Shown: positions 1 through 8,522 of the stretch, piece after piece
How the letters are laid out: each line of letters begins with the position of its first letter
Numbering within the stretch: position 1 is the stretch's first letter
DNA from: Bog-473 sp963828825
GTDB taxonomy: Bacteria > Actinomycetota > Acidimicrobiia > Acidimicrobiales > RAAP-2
Length of the DNA: 64,000 nt
Reading direction: 5' to 3'
Assembly: GCA_963828825.1 (NCBI GenBank)
Contig: CAWHGF010000007.1
Coordinates: 434,001 to 498,000, forward strand
Notes under the pieces: model-generated
The model's database searches: none
What the model saw: only the letters and a program-made list of their open reading frames with translations
What the model was told of the DNA's origin: nothing
Program-made: the position numbers and the translations under genes

Positions 1-682
1 CGAGCGCGCTCGCCTGCAGCGCCGACCGCCGGTACCCCTCGGGATCCTGGTAGGCGGGAAACGGGGCGTCGATGGCATCGACCATGGCGGCGCGCGCCGC
101 GGTCAGCACCTGCACGCGGGCGAAGTGCCAGAAGTCGCCGGGATAGGGCGCCAGAGGTTCGAAGTTGCCGTCGACGCGCGCCCGCAGCGAAGCCGAGAGA
201 TCACCGGCACCGAAGATCAGCGCTTCCAGCCGATCGCTCGCCTGGGCGATCTCGAGGGCGTTGGCCAATCCCTCCGCTTCCTCAATGAGGACTTCGAGCC
301 CGATCGGGCGGGGCAGGCGGAGCTGCGCCTCCAACTGGGTCAGGAGCACGTCGACCCACCACACGTCGCGCGCCCGGCGCACCTTGGGCACGATCAGCAC
401 GTCGAGCGCGTCGCGCGCGCCCGTCACGATCTCAATGATGTCGCCGTGGCACCAGGGCGTGTCGATGCCGTTGATGCGGACGGCCCGGACGGTCCTTCCC
501 CAGTCCTGCCCCGTCAGCGCGCCCACCGCGATCGCACGGGCGGCTTCCTTCGCCGAGGGGGCGCAGGCGTCCTCGAGGTCGAGGAACACGAGGTCGGCGC
601 CGGAGGACGCCGCCTTCTCGCACATGCGTTGGCTGCTCGCCGGCGTCGCCAACTCTGAACGTCGGGCTCGCGGTGCGCGCAT
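1..682 (-). CDS. HpcH/HpaI aldolase / citrate lyase (CitE-like) family protein, partial
   Basis: The gene runs off the left edge; about 227 N-terminal residues are visible. The reading starts with an ATG at 682 and gives RRSELATPASSQRMCEKAAS followed by GADLVFLDLEDAC, the typical opening of CitE/malyl-CoA lyase TIM barrels, where the LDLEDA motif carries a metal-binding acidic residue. Later segments VLIVPKVRR and LIFGAGDLSASL also fit the family (GxxD motif of the Mg site). Members cleave 3-hydroxyacyl-CoAs such as malyl-CoA, methylmalyl-CoA or citramalyl-CoA into acyl-CoA plus a 2-oxo acid. It follows the CoA-transferase gene by about 20 bases on the same strand, so a transferase-then-lyase step is a reasonable inference. 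The exact substrate cannot be read from the fragment. Confidence 0.85.
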   Translation of the reverse strand, partial: MRAPRARRSELATPASSQRMCEKAASSGADLVFLDLEDACAPSAKEAARAIAVGALTGQDWGRTVRAVRINGIDTPWCHGDIIEIVTGARDALDVLIVPKVRRARDVWWVDVLLTQLEAQLRLPRPIGLEVLIEEAEGLANALEIAQASDRLEALIFGAGDLSASLRARVDGNFEPLAPYPGDFWHFARVQVLTAARAAMVDAIDAPFPAYQDPEGYRRSALQASAL

Positions 683-702
683 GGTGCTCCTTGCTCTTCG
701 AC

Positions 703-1905
703 TCAGATGGTTCCGGCTGCCCGCAACGCCCGGAGGCGTGCGGCGTCGAGGCCGAGAAGGCCACCGTAGACGGCGTCGTTGTCGGCCCCGATGCCCCGGC
801 CCAGATGGTCGACGCGGCCCGGGGTCTCGCTCAGCAGGGCCACGGGGGCCTGGACCGTCATGACCCCGAGGTCGGGATCCTCCACCTGTACGAACGAGCC
901 CCGCTCCCGCAGGTGCTCGTCGGCGAGCAACTGCTCGGCGTCGTAGACGGGGGCCGCCGCCACGTCGGCCTGCTCGAACACGCGCATGACCTCGTCCAAC
1001 GTCCGGGCGCCGATCCACTGCGCCACCATGTCGTCGATCTCGTCACCGTGGGCCTGACGGCGGATCGGATCGACGTAGTCCTCGTCCTCGGCCAGATCCG
1101 GCCGACCGACGGCCCGGTAGAGGCGCATCACGATGTTGGGCGACGCGCTCGAGAGGGCGACCCACCTGCTGTCCGCCGTGCGGTAGGCGTTGCGCGGCGC
1201 ACTGGCGTCGAGCCGGTTCCCGACACGGCCGGGGACGATCCCGAGCTGGCTGTAGGCCAGCGTCGACGTCTCAATGAGGCGGGCGAGCGGCTCCACCAGG
1301 TTCACGTCGACCAGCTGGCCCGCGGCGCCGTGCAGGTCGCGGTGATAGAGCGCCATCATCACGGCGAACGTGGCCGACTGGGCCGCAATGCCGTCGGCCA
1401 GGAAGAACGGGGGCAGTGTCGGGGGGCCGTCGGGCTGGCCCGTCACATGGGCGAAACCGCTCATGGCCTCGGCCAGCGTGCCGAAGCCCGGGCGGTCACT
1501 CGCCGGCCCGCCGGCCCCGTAGCCGCTGACGTGGAGCATGACGAGATCCGGATGCGCGCGGTGCACGGACTCGTAGTCGAGACCCCACCGGGCCAGCGCG
1601 CTCGGCCGATTGTTGACCACGAGGACGTCACTGACATGGAGCAGGCGGTGGAAGAGCTCCTGGCCCTCGGCCTGGCGCAGGTCGAGGGTGACGCAGAGCT
1701 TGTTGCGACCGACGCTCTTCCAGAACAACCCGATCCCGTTCTTCTGGTGGCCCCAGGTCCGCAGCGGGTCGCCGGCACCCGGCTGCTCCACCTTGATCAC
1801 CTCGGCGCCGAACTCCCCCAGCGCCGTCGCCACCATCGGGCCCGCGGCCAGCGTGGCCGCGTCAATGACGCGGAGACCCCGCAGCGGTCGAACCGCTTCA
1901 GGCAC
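703..1905 (-). CDS. CaiB/BaiF (family III) CoA-transferase
   Basis: A 400-residue protein, the usual length of a family III CoA-transferase, moving CoA from one acyl-CoA to a free acid. It opens with LRGLRVIDAATLAAGPMVAT and FGAEVIKVEQPGAGDP, the family N-terminal Rossmann signature; FFLADGIAAQ near residue 170 contains the Asp expected to form the acyl-aspartyl anhydride. The start chosen is the GTG at 1905, which overlaps the stop of the upstream flavin monooxygenase by 8 bases; a longer open frame exists upstream but only shadows that gene. Same-strand order is monooxygenase, CoA-transferase, CitE-like lyase, implying one transcript. The substrate is unknown. Confidence 0.9.
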   Translation of the reverse strand: MPEAVRPLRGLRVIDAATLAAGPMVATALGEFGAEVIKVEQPGAGDPLRTWGHQKNGIGLFWKSVGRNKLCVTLDLRQAEGQELFHRLLHVSDVLVVNNRPSALARWGLDYESVHRAHPDLVMLHVSGYGAGGPASDRPGFGTLAEAMSGFAHVTGQPDGPPTLPPFFLADGIAAQSATFAVMMALYHRDLHGAAGQLVDVNLVEPLARLIETSTLAYSQLGIVPGRVGNRLDASAPRNAYRTADSRWVALSSASPNIVMRLYRAVGRPDLAEDEDYVDPIRRQAHGDEIDDMVAQWIGARTLDEVMRVFEQADVAAAPVYDAEQLLADEHLRERGSFVQVEDPDLGVMTVQAPVALLSETPGRVDHLGRGIGADNDAVYGGLLGLDAARLRALRAAGTI

Positions 1906-3256
1906 GATGCGAGGACTCGGGGCGGTCGAGGCCGAGGTGTTCACGGAGCGTCGAACCGGTGTAGTGGTCCCGGAAGACGCCCCGGCGCTGCAACTCGGGC
2001 ACCACCAGGCGGACGACGTCCTCGTACGCGCCGGGCGAGTGCGTGGCGGCGATGACGAAGCCGTCGCAGGCGCCGCTGTCGAACCATGCCTCCATCTGGT
2101 CGGCGATGTCCGGCCCCGTGCCCACGAAGCGTGGCCCTTGCAACAGCGTCGCCCGGTGTCCGGCCAGGTCGGCCAACGTGACCGTTTCGCCGCCGATGTG
2201 CGTCTTGATGTTCTGCACGAGGCCGCGGATGCCCGAGACGGACTCGATGAGCTCGTCGGTGATGGGGGCATCGAGCGGGAGCCCGGAGAAGTCGTAGTTC
2301 ATCAGCTCGGAGAGGAGCGTGAGCGACGCCATCGGGTCCACGAGGTCGTGCAAGAAGAGCTGCTCGCGCTCCTCCGCGTGGGCTCGGGACTCCCCGACGA
2401 CCGTGTAGGCCATCGGCAGCATCTTGACCGTGTCGGGGTCGCGGCCGCCCTCGCCGATCTTCTCCTTCTGGTCCTTGTAGTGCGCGCGTGCGACGTCGAT
2501 GCCGGGGTCCCCGGTGAATATCAGCTCCGCCCACTTGGCCGCGAACTCGCGACCCCGACCCGACGACCCCGCCTGCAGCAGGACCGGTCGGCCCTGCGGG
2601 CACCGGGGCACGGTCAACGGACCGCGGACGTTGAACCACTCCCCGTCGTAGTCCAACTCGTGGACCTTGTCGGGATGGGCGAAGAGGGGCGTCCCGCGGT
2701 CGAGCACCAACGCGTCATCGTCCCAGCTGTCCCACAAGCCGGTCGTCGCCTCGAGGAACTCGTCGGCGCGGTCGTAGCGCGCGTCGTGGGCCAGGTGCTC
2801 CTTCAGGCCATAGTTCTGGGCCTCACCGTCGTTCACCGACGTCACCACGTTCCAGGCCGCCCGGCCGCCCGACAGGTGGTCCAGCGTGGCGAACGTACGG
2901 GCCACGTGGTACGGCGAGTAATAGGTCGTCGAGTACGTGGCACCCAGGCCCATGTTCCTGGTGGCCGCGGTCACGATCCCGAGCACGATGCTCAGGTCCA
3001 GCTTCACCGGGCGTGCCCCGGTGCGAACGGCCTCGGCCACCGACCCGCCGTAGATGCCGGGCATGGCCAGGCGGTCGTCGAAGAACATCAGGTCGAAGCA
3101 CCCGTCCTCGAGCGTCCGCCCGAGCTTCTCGTAGTAGCCCGCGGTGAGGAACCCGTGCTCGGTGGCCGGGTGGCGCCACGAGCCGGCGTAGACCGTGGCG
3201 TTCCCGGCCTGCATGAATCCCACCAGTGCCATCTGCCGTCGTCTGCTGCCGGCCAT
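1898..3256 (-). CDS. NtaA/DmoA-type FMN-dependent monooxygenase (luciferase-like)
   Basis: A 452-residue luciferase-like TIM-barrel protein of the nitrilotriacetate monooxygenase component A / dimethyl-sulfide monooxygenase group. Visible signatures are FFDDRLAMPGIYGGS, the TYYSPYHVARTFATLDHLS stretch, AAWNVVTSVNDGEAQNYG and VLLQAGSSGRGREFAAKWAE, all characteristic of this subgroup, as is the length of about 440-450. Such enzymes use FMNH2 from a separate reductase to oxidise small N-, S- or C-substrates; an FMN reductase gene is not adjacent, although two occur elsewhere in the window. It is the first gene of a minus-strand operon and faces a divergent GntR regulator, which probably controls it. 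ATG at 3256 is preceded by a purine-rich GGGGGAG. Confidence 0.9.
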   Translation of the reverse strand: MAGSRRRQMALVGFMQAGNATVYAGSWRHPATEHGFLTAGYYEKLGRTLEDGCFDLMFFDDRLAMPGIYGGSVAEAVRTGARPVKLDLSIVLGIVTAATRNMGLGATYSTTYYSPYHVARTFATLDHLSGGRAAWNVVTSVNDGEAQNYGLKEHLAHDARYDRADEFLEATTGLWDSWDDDALVLDRGTPLFAHPDKVHELDYDGEWFNVRGPLTVPRCPQGRPVLLQAGSSGRGREFAAKWAELIFTGDPGIDVARAHYKDQKEKIGEGGRDPDTVKMLPMAYTVVGESRAHAEEREQLFLHDLVDPMASLTLLSELMNYDFSGLPLDAPITDELIESVSGIRGLVQNIKTHIGGETVTLADLAGHRATLLQGPRFVGTGPDIADQMEAWFDSGACDGFVIAATHSPGAYEDVVRLVVPELQRRGVFRDHYTGSTLREHLGLDRPESSHRA

Positions 3257-3285
3257 CGCTCCCCCTTTCGGGTAGGGACGACCAT

Positions 3286-3298
3286 AATATGTAATATT
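3286..3298. promoter_or_regulatory. Inverted repeat between divergent monooxygenase and GntR genes
   Basis: AATAT-GTA-ATATT is a perfect 5-3-5 inverted repeat in a very AT-rich 20-base island within otherwise GC-rich DNA. It overlaps a TAATAT that would serve as the -10 box for the GntR gene. An autoregulatory operator for the adjacent GntR protein is an inference. Confidence 0.5.
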
Positions 3299-3304
3299 TT
3301 AGGT

Positions 3305-3964
3305 ATCAAACTCATCAGCAGCACCGTCAGGGCCCAAGCGGCCAACGAACTGCGCGACCGGATCCTGACCGGCCGGCTCCAGCCGGGTGACCGCCTGGAC
3401 CTCGATCAGCTGACGGCGGAGTTCGGGATCAGCCGGACCCCGATCCGCGAGGCCCTGCTCGAGCTGTCCTACGAGGGCCTGGTGGAGATCACTCCGCGCA
3501 GCGGCATGGCCGTGGTCGGCATCACCTCGGAAGACGCCGTCGACAACTTCGCGATCCTGGCCGCACTGGCCGGGAAGGCGGCCGAGATGGCGACCACCCG
3601 CATCACGCCGGCGGAACTGGCCGAGCTGACGGTGTTGGCCGACGCCATCGAGGGCGCCGACGACGTCGTCGCCGCCAACCGGGACTTCCACCGGGCCCTG
3701 AACTTCGCCTCCCGCTCGCCCCGCCTGCTCACCTACCTCCGGCAGGCCGTCCGGGTCGTGCCGGGCAACTACTTCGAGCTCTTCCCCGAAGCCGAGGAGC
3801 GCAGCACGCGCGAGCACGCCGCACTGCTCGAGGCGATGCGGCGCGGTGACGCGCCGGCCGCCCGCGCCTTCGCCGAAGCGCACGTGCTGTCCGCCGGCGA
3901 GGCCCTCGGTGACTGGTTGGTCGCCCGGGCGGCGCAGCACCGCGCCGGCGCGCCGCCTGCCTGA
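3305..3964 (+). CDS. GntR family transcriptional regulator (FadR/FCD-like), non-canonical start
   Basis: About 219 residues. The N-terminal winged helix is clear: ANELRDRILTGRLQPGDRLD, then LTAEFGISRTPIREALLEL; the C-terminal all-helical effector domain contains NRDFHRALNFAS (the D-x3-H pattern of FCD-type metal sites). The frame is open far upstream but only as a shadow of the opposite-strand monooxygenase, and there is no ATG, GTG or TTG before the helix-turn-helix. The best start is an ATC at 3305, seven bases after a TAATAT -10 box, as in the other leaderless genes here, giving a (M)KLISSTVRAQAANEL N-terminus. A substitution or sequencing error of ATG is equally possible. It probably represses the divergent operon in response to an acidic metabolite. 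Confidence 0.8.
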   Translation: MKLISSTVRAQAANELRDRILTGRLQPGDRLDLDQLTAEFGISRTPIREALLELSYEGLVEITPRSGMAVVGITSEDAVDNFAILAALAGKAAEMATTRITPAELAELTVLADAIEGADDVVAANRDFHRALNFASRSPRLLTYLRQAVRVVPGNYFELFPEAEERSTREHAALLEAMRRGDAPAARAFAEAHVLSAGEALGDWLVARAAQHRAGAPPA

Positions 3965-3967
3965 CGC

Positions 3968-3982
3968 CGTCCCGTCGGGACG
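3968..3982. terminator. Hairpin between convergent GntR and enoyl-CoA hydratase genes
   Basis: CGTCCC-GTC-GGGACG forms a perfect 6-bp stem with a 3-base loop in the 25-base gap between two convergent stops. There is no T-run, so it would be an I-shaped bidirectional terminator at best. Confidence 0.4.
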
Positions 3983-3989
3983 ACGCCCG

Positions 3990-4781
3990 TCACTTCGCCT
4001 TGTCGCGCTCCGACGAGAGCAACCTGTCGAGGTTGGCCCGCAGCTCCGGCGTGGTGAAGGACCGGTCCTCCGCGCTCAGCGCGAAGTCCAGCGCTGCCAG
4101 GACGGCGCGCTCGAGCTGGATATTGATGATCCGCTTGGTGTCCTCGACCGCCCCCTTGGGCAGCTTGGCGATGCGGTGCGCACAGGCGATCGCCTGGTCC
4201 AGCACCTCGTCGTCGGCGCAGACGTGGTTGACCAGGCCGATGGCGGCAGCCCGCTCCGCCGGGATCCGGTCCCCCGTCAGGGCGTACTCCTTGGCCAGTT
4301 GCAGGCTGGTGAGCAGCGGCCACACCACCGGCCCGCCGTCGGCCGCCACCAAGCCGAGGAGCACGTGCGGGTCGGCCAGGTGCGCGCTCTGCGCCATGAA
4401 CACGATGTCGGAGAGGGCGACGAGGCTGCAGCCGAGCCCGACCGCCGGGCCGTTCACGGCGGCGATGATCGGCAGCCGGCAGGCCACCATGCCGGTCACG
4501 ATCTGCCGGCCGTGCGTGAGGGTCGCGTGTCGCAGCTCGGCATCCTTGGACAGCTCGTCGATGTAGGCGAAGTCGCCGCCGGCGGAGAACGCCCGCCCGG
4601 CACCGGTGATCACCGCCACCCGCGCCTTCTCGTCCGCGTCGAGCTGGGGGAACAGTGAGGCCAGGCCCGCGTGCAGGACGTGGTTGGTGGCGTTCAGGTC
4701 ATCGGGCCGGTTGAGCGTGATGACGCGGACGGGGCCGTCCGAGCGGACCTGCAGCTCGTCGGGGAGCTCGTAGGCGCTCAT
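3990..4781 (-). CDS. Enoyl-CoA hydratase/isomerase family protein
   Basis: A 263-residue crotonase-fold protein. VRVITLNRPDDLNATN is the typical N-terminal strand; AGRAFSAGGDF supplies the first oxyanion-hole backbone and NGPAVGLGCSLVALSDIVFM the second. The residues equivalent to the two catalytic glutamates of hydratases are not obvious (ADPHVLLGLVAADGG in place of the usual PE-x-GL-x-PG), so it may be an isomerase or act on an unusual acyl group. It ends a minus-strand operon with two acyl-CoA dehydrogenases and a ligase; its ATG at 4781 overlaps the upstream dehydrogenase stop by 4 bases (ATGA), indicating translational coupling. Confidence 0.9.
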   Translation of the reverse strand: MSAYELPDELQVRSDGPVRVITLNRPDDLNATNHVLHAGLASLFPQLDADEKARVAVITGAGRAFSAGGDFAYIDELSKDAELRHATLTHGRQIVTGMVACRLPIIAAVNGPAVGLGCSLVALSDIVFMAQSAHLADPHVLLGLVAADGGPVVWPLLTSLQLAKEYALTGDRIPAERAAAIGLVNHVCADDEVLDQAIACAHRIAKLPKGAVEDTKRIINIQLERAVLAALDFALSAEDRSFTTPELRANLDRLLSSERDKAK

Positions 4782-5908
4782 GTTGTCGGTAGCTCCAGGA
4801 TTCGGCTGGCGATGAGGTTGCGCTGTATCTGCGAGGTGCCCCCCATGACACTCTGGGCGCGACTGTAGAGGTAGACCCTCAGCCAGGTGTCGTCCCCGTC
4901 GGCGTGGACCGCGCCACCGACGGAGAGCGCGGCGTGGCCCACGGCCTGCTCGGCCGCGGTCATGAGGAGCTTGTCGACGGACCCCTCGGGCCCGTGCGAG
5001 AGGCCGTTGAGGCGGTCCGAGAGCCGGCGGCTCACGTGGCAGCGCAACATCTCGGTCTCCACCAGCGCCCAGGCCAGGTCGCGCAACGGCTCGAGACCGA
5101 ACACCGCCGGTTCCTCCTCGACGACGTGCACCAGTTCGTTGACCAGCTTGCCGTAGCGCGCCACGTAGCCGAGCTCACCGGGCTCGCGCTCGTGGCTGAC
5201 GACGGTCATGGCGAGGCGCCATCCCTCGCCGGGCTCGCCGATCATGTTCGCCGCGTCGACCCGGGCGCCGTCGAAGTGCACCTCCCCGAACTCGCGCGTG
5301 ATCCCGTTGATCATCTTCAGGGGCCGCTGCTCAATGGCCGGCTGGCGCATCGGGACGACGAACGCGGAGATCCCCCGGTGCTTCGGCACGTCGGGATCGG
5401 TCCGGGCCAGCACCAGGCACCAGTCCGCCGCATCCGAGTAGCTCGTCCACACCTTGTGGCCGGTGATCACGTACTCCGAACCCTCCCGCACGGCACGCGT
5501 CCGCAGCGAGGCGAGGTCGGACCCCGCGTCCGGTTCGCTGAAACCCTGGCACCACCGCTCCCGGCCGCTCACCAGCCCGGGCAGGAAGCGGCGCTGGATG
5601 TCCTCGTTGCCGTGCCGGCGGATCCCCTGGACCAGGTACCCCACGCTCGGCCGCGGCGGCGTGCCGGCGGTGGTCAGCTCCTCGTCGAGGATCACCTCGT
5701 AGACGCTGGGCAGGCCGTGCCCGCCGACCTCGGTCGGCCAGGACAACCCGAAGAAGCCGGCGGCGTAGAGCGTCTGGTGCCAGGCGGCCTGCCCCGCCCA
5801 GTACTCGTCGGCCGTCGACGAGGCGGGGAGGCCAGGGTTGTTCTGGCCGAGCCACTCGCGCAGCCGCAGGCGGAAGGCGAGCTCCTCGGGAGAGTCAGCG
5901 AAGTCCAC
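4778..5908 (-). CDS. Acyl-CoA dehydrogenase, large subunit-like (FadE29-type)
   Basis: A 376-residue FAD flavoprotein oxidising an acyl-CoA to its 2-enoyl-CoA. WCQGFSEPDAGSDLASLRT is the FAD/substrate motif and YVITGHKVWTSYSDAADW follows. The segment that normally reads EGT(S/N)EIQR is VMGGTSQIQRNL, so the usual C-terminal catalytic Glu is a Gly; SHEREPGE in the helix used by isovaleryl- and some steroid-acyl-CoA dehydrogenases may provide the base. The start is a GTG at 5908 behind GGAGGCGACC, overlapping the partner dehydrogenase by 14 bases. This pairing with a shorter homologue resembles the alpha2beta2 dehydrogenases of mycobacterial steroid side-chain degradation. Confidence 0.9.
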   Translation of the reverse strand: MDFADSPEELAFRLRLREWLGQNNPGLPASSTADEYWAGQAAWHQTLYAAGFFGLSWPTEVGGHGLPSVYEVILDEELTTAGTPPRPSVGYLVQGIRRHGNEDIQRRFLPGLVSGRERWCQGFSEPDAGSDLASLRTRAVREGSEYVITGHKVWTSYSDAADWCLVLARTDPDVPKHRGISAFVVPMRQPAIEQRPLKMINGITREFGEVHFDGARVDAANMIGEPGEGWRLAMTVVSHEREPGELGYVARYGKLVNELVHVVEEEPAVFGLEPLRDLAWALVETEMLRCHVSRRLSDRLNGLSHGPEGSVDKLLMTAAEQAVGHAALSVGGAVHADGDDTWLRVYLYSRAQSVMGGTSQIQRNLIASRILELPTT

Positions 5909-6938
5909 GGTCGCCTCCGATCCCCCGGGCGGCGAGCACCCGGGTGAGGTTGGGCCCCACGCCACCGAGCACGTCGCCCGACAGCAGCGCCCGGCGCAGG
6001 AAGACGTGGGCCAGGCAGTCCCAGGTGTTGCCGACGCCACCGTGCACCTGAACGGCCGTCTCGCACACCGAGCGCGCCGCCCGGGCGCAGTAGGCCTTGG
6101 CGGCCGACGCCGCGCTCAACGCGGCGGGGCCCGCCAGCGCGTCGACCGCCCAGGCGGCGTGGAGCGCGATGCTCCTGGAGCCCTCCATGGCGACGAAGGC
6201 GTCGGCCAGCAGGTGCTGGACCGCCTGAAAGGATCCGATGGCCGCGCCGTACTGGCGGCGGTCGCGGGCGTAATCGGACGTCAGCGTCAGCGCGCCGCGC
6301 ATCACGCCGACAAGGTCCGCACTCGTCACGGCGAGACCGAGGCTGCGCCACGTCGCCAGGTCGTCGGGATGGAGCGATCGGGACTGCCCGTCGACCGCGG
6401 TGACGGCCGCGGGCGTTCGCCAGGTCGCCGTGGGCCGGGTCAGATCGATCTCGACGGCTTCCCCCGCAAGCGCAGCCGTTCCGATCGTGTACCCGTGCGC
6501 CGCCCCCTCGAGCACCAGCGCGGCGGCCGCCGCATGGGCGTCGATGGCAACCGATCCCGGCGGCACCTTCCCGTTCTCGGCCGTGGCGAACTGCGCCAGG
6601 TCGGCGGTCAGTGCGACCGTCTCGGTTCCGGTGGCGGTGGGCACCCCGACCCGGCGGCGGACCTCCGCCGCCATGGTCGCGCCGAGAAAAGCGGTGTCGG
6701 CGAGGCCCCGGCCGAGCTCCTCGGCGACGACGGCCACCTCGACCGCCGACGCCCACGGTGTCCCGTCGTCCGTCGCCGTCCGCAACTCGCGCCAGCCGGA
6801 CGCGCTGACCGCCGCGTCGAGCTTGGCGGAGCGCCCGCGGTCGTCGAGCTCGGCGACGACGTGCACGCCCAGGCGATCGACCACCCGCGCCGCGGCATCG
6901 CGCAGCGCCTCCTGTTCGGCCGAAAGGCGGACGTCCAT
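5895..6938 (-). CDS. Acyl-CoA dehydrogenase, small subunit-like (FadE28-type)
   Basis: A 347-residue, divergent acyl-CoA dehydrogenase. It starts MDVRLSAEQEALRDAAARVV and keeps the C-terminal flavin-side helices (YARDRRQYGAAIGSFQAVQH, CETAVQVHGGVGNTWDC), but the middle domain is reduced and the EPDAGSD motif is missing. Short partners of this kind normally dimerise with a full subunit to form heterotetramers that accept bulky acyl-CoAs. The start overlaps the upstream ligase stop as TGATG; the end overlaps the next dehydrogenase by 14 bases. The tight chain ligase-small-large-hydratase makes a shared substrate likely. Confidence 0.88.
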   Translation of the reverse strand: MDVRLSAEQEALRDAAARVVDRLGVHVVAELDDRGRSAKLDAAVSASGWRELRTATDDGTPWASAVEVAVVAEELGRGLADTAFLGATMAAEVRRRVGVPTATGTETVALTADLAQFATAENGKVPPGSVAIDAHAAAAALVLEGAAHGYTIGTAALAGEAVEIDLTRPTATWRTPAAVTAVDGQSRSLHPDDLATWRSLGLAVTSADLVGVMRGALTLTSDYARDRRQYGAAIGSFQAVQHLLADAFVAMEGSRSIALHAAWAVDALAGPAALSAASAAKAYCARAARSVCETAVQVHGGVGNTWDCLAHVFLRRALLSGDVLGGVGPNLTRVLAARGIGGDRGLR

Positions 6939-8458
6939 CAGCAGGACTTCGCGGCCGCGAAGGTGGGGGCCCACTCGTCCCTGAGGGTACGGCGCAGGAC
7001 CTTGCCCGACGGCGTTCGGGGGATGGCGTCGACGAGGACGACGTGGTGCACACGCTTGTAGGTGGCCAGCGTGTCGGCGACGAGCTGCGCCAGGTCCGCG
7101 GCGGTGACGTCGGAACCGGGCTCCAGGTGGACCGCCGCCACCGGGGCGTCGCCGCTTCTTTCGTCCGGCACGCCGAAGACCGCGCAGTCGATCACGGCGG
7201 GGTGGCCGTGCAGCACGGCCTCGATCTCCGCGGGCGCGACCTGGAAGCCGCTGACCTTGATCATCTCCTTGGAGCGGTCGGTCAGGTGCACCCAGCCGTC
7301 GGGCTCCAGCCAGCCCACATCACCCGTCCGGTACCACCCGTCGTCGAACGCCGCGGCCGTGGCCTCGTCGGGCAGGTAGCCGGCCATGGCCGACGCGCTC
7401 TCGACCTGGATCTCGCCGACGCCACCGGAGCCGAGGACCTCTCCCGTATCGAGGTCGACGACGCGCAGCGAGACGCCGCCCACCGGGAGTCCGGCGGAAT
7501 CGAGGCGCCACCTGTCCGGATCCCGGACCGGGTTGGCCGCGATCACCGGCACCTCGCTGGTGCCGTAGGCGGGGAGCCAGCGGACCCCCGTGCGCGCCGA
7601 CACCCGCGTGGCCACGCTGGGCGTGACCGGTGTGGCGCCCCACATGATGTAACGGAGCGACGAGAGGTCGTAGGCCTCCAGGTCCGGGTGATTGGCCATG
7701 GCCAGGGCGATCGGGGCGACCGCCATCTCGAGCGTCATCCGGTCCTCTTGAATACAGCGGAGCTCCTCGTCCAGGTCGAAGCGGCGGTGCAGCCGGACGG
7801 TGGCTCCCGCCGCGGCCGCGGCGAGCAGGTTCAACAGCCCGAGGATGTGCGAGGGCGGCGTCGCCACCTGGAAGCGGTCGTCGTGACCGAGCCCCAGCGC
7901 AGCGACCCAGTGTGCCGTACCGAGGTCGATCGACCCGTGCGTGTGGCGCACCGCCTTGGGCCGGTCGGTCGTCCCGGAGCTGAAGACCAGGGCGGCATCG
8001 TCGGTCGCCTGCACCACGGCGGAAGGAGCAGCCGCAGTACTGGTGCGGTCGATCACGGCTGTCGCGCGGGCGTCGTCGAGATCGAGGACGGCGTCGCGGC
8101 CGAGCTGCTCGGCCAGCAAGTCGGCGCCGGAACCGTCGGCGACGGCGTAGCGGGGTGCGGTCAGGCCGACGGCGGTGCCGACCTCGAGCGCCTTCCAGGA
8201 CGAGTTGAGCAGGACCGGGGCGGCGCCGACCTTGCTGACAGCATGGACCGTCGCCACGAACTCGGGACGGTTCGACGTCATGACCGCCACGCGGTCGCCC
8301 CGGCCGACGCCGCGGTCGCCGAGATGCCGCGCCAGCGCGTTGGCGGCCCGGTCGAGTTCCCCGTACGTCCAGCGGTCATCGCCCGCCAGCACCGCCACAT
8401 GATCGGGGAACCGGGCCGCCGCCGTCTCGAGCCCGCGATGCATGAGGCTCGTTGCCAT
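6938..8458 (-). CDS. AMP-dependent acyl-CoA synthetase/ligase
   Basis: A 506-residue adenylate-forming enzyme activating a carboxylic acid with ATP and CoA. Visible are the P-loop-like VFSSGTTDRPKAVRHTHG (motif A3), LPAYGTSEVPV (A5), DGWYRTGDVGWLEPDGWVHL (A7) and the C-terminal SGKVLRRTLRDEW with the catalytic Lys (A10). The ATG at 8458 starts MATSLMHRGLETAAARFPDH, the usual beginning; the longer frame upstream crosses the divergent dehydrogenase gene and is a shadow. It leads the operon with the paired dehydrogenases and hydratase and is therefore expected to make their acyl-CoA. The 52 to 64 bases upstream are shared with a divergent dehydrogenase gene. Confidence 0.92.
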   Translation of the reverse strand: MATSLMHRGLETAAARFPDHVAVLAGDDRWTYGELDRAANALARHLGDRGVGRGDRVAVMTSNRPEFVATVHAVSKVGAAPVLLNSSWKALEVGTAVGLTAPRYAVADGSGADLLAEQLGRDAVLDLDDARATAVIDRTSTAAAPSAVVQATDDAALVFSSGTTDRPKAVRHTHGSIDLGTAHWVAALGLGHDDRFQVATPPSHILGLLNLLAAAAAGATVRLHRRFDLDEELRCIQEDRMTLEMAVAPIALAMANHPDLEAYDLSSLRYIMWGATPVTPSVATRVSARTGVRWLPAYGTSEVPVIAANPVRDPDRWRLDSAGLPVGGVSLRVVDLDTGEVLGSGGVGEIQVESASAMAGYLPDEATAAAFDDGWYRTGDVGWLEPDGWVHLTDRSKEMIKVSGFQVAPAEIEAVLHGHPAVIDCAVFGVPDERSGDAPVAAVHLEPGSDVTAADLAQLVADTLATYKRVHHVVLVDAIPRTPSGKVLRRTLRDEWAPTFAAAKSC

Positions 8459-8509
8459 GGGGAAACATTCTTCTCCGAATTGAGATTCAGCGTCAACACC
8501 TGTGAAGTG

Positions 8510-8515
8510 TATGGT
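8510..8515 (+). promoter_or_regulatory. -10 box of a predicted leaderless transcript
   Basis: TATGGT lies 7 bases before the GTG at 8523. This spacing places the transcription start on the start codon, the same layout as at several other genes in the window. It is also the reason for choosing GTG 8523 over the in-frame ATG at 8511 inside the box. Confidence 0.5.
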
Positions 8516-8522
8516 TATCGCC

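Noticed and set aside
673..2055. 460-codon open frame on the + strand opposite the CoA-transferase
   Set aside because: Composition and lack of any motif show it is an antisense shadow in GC-rich DNA.
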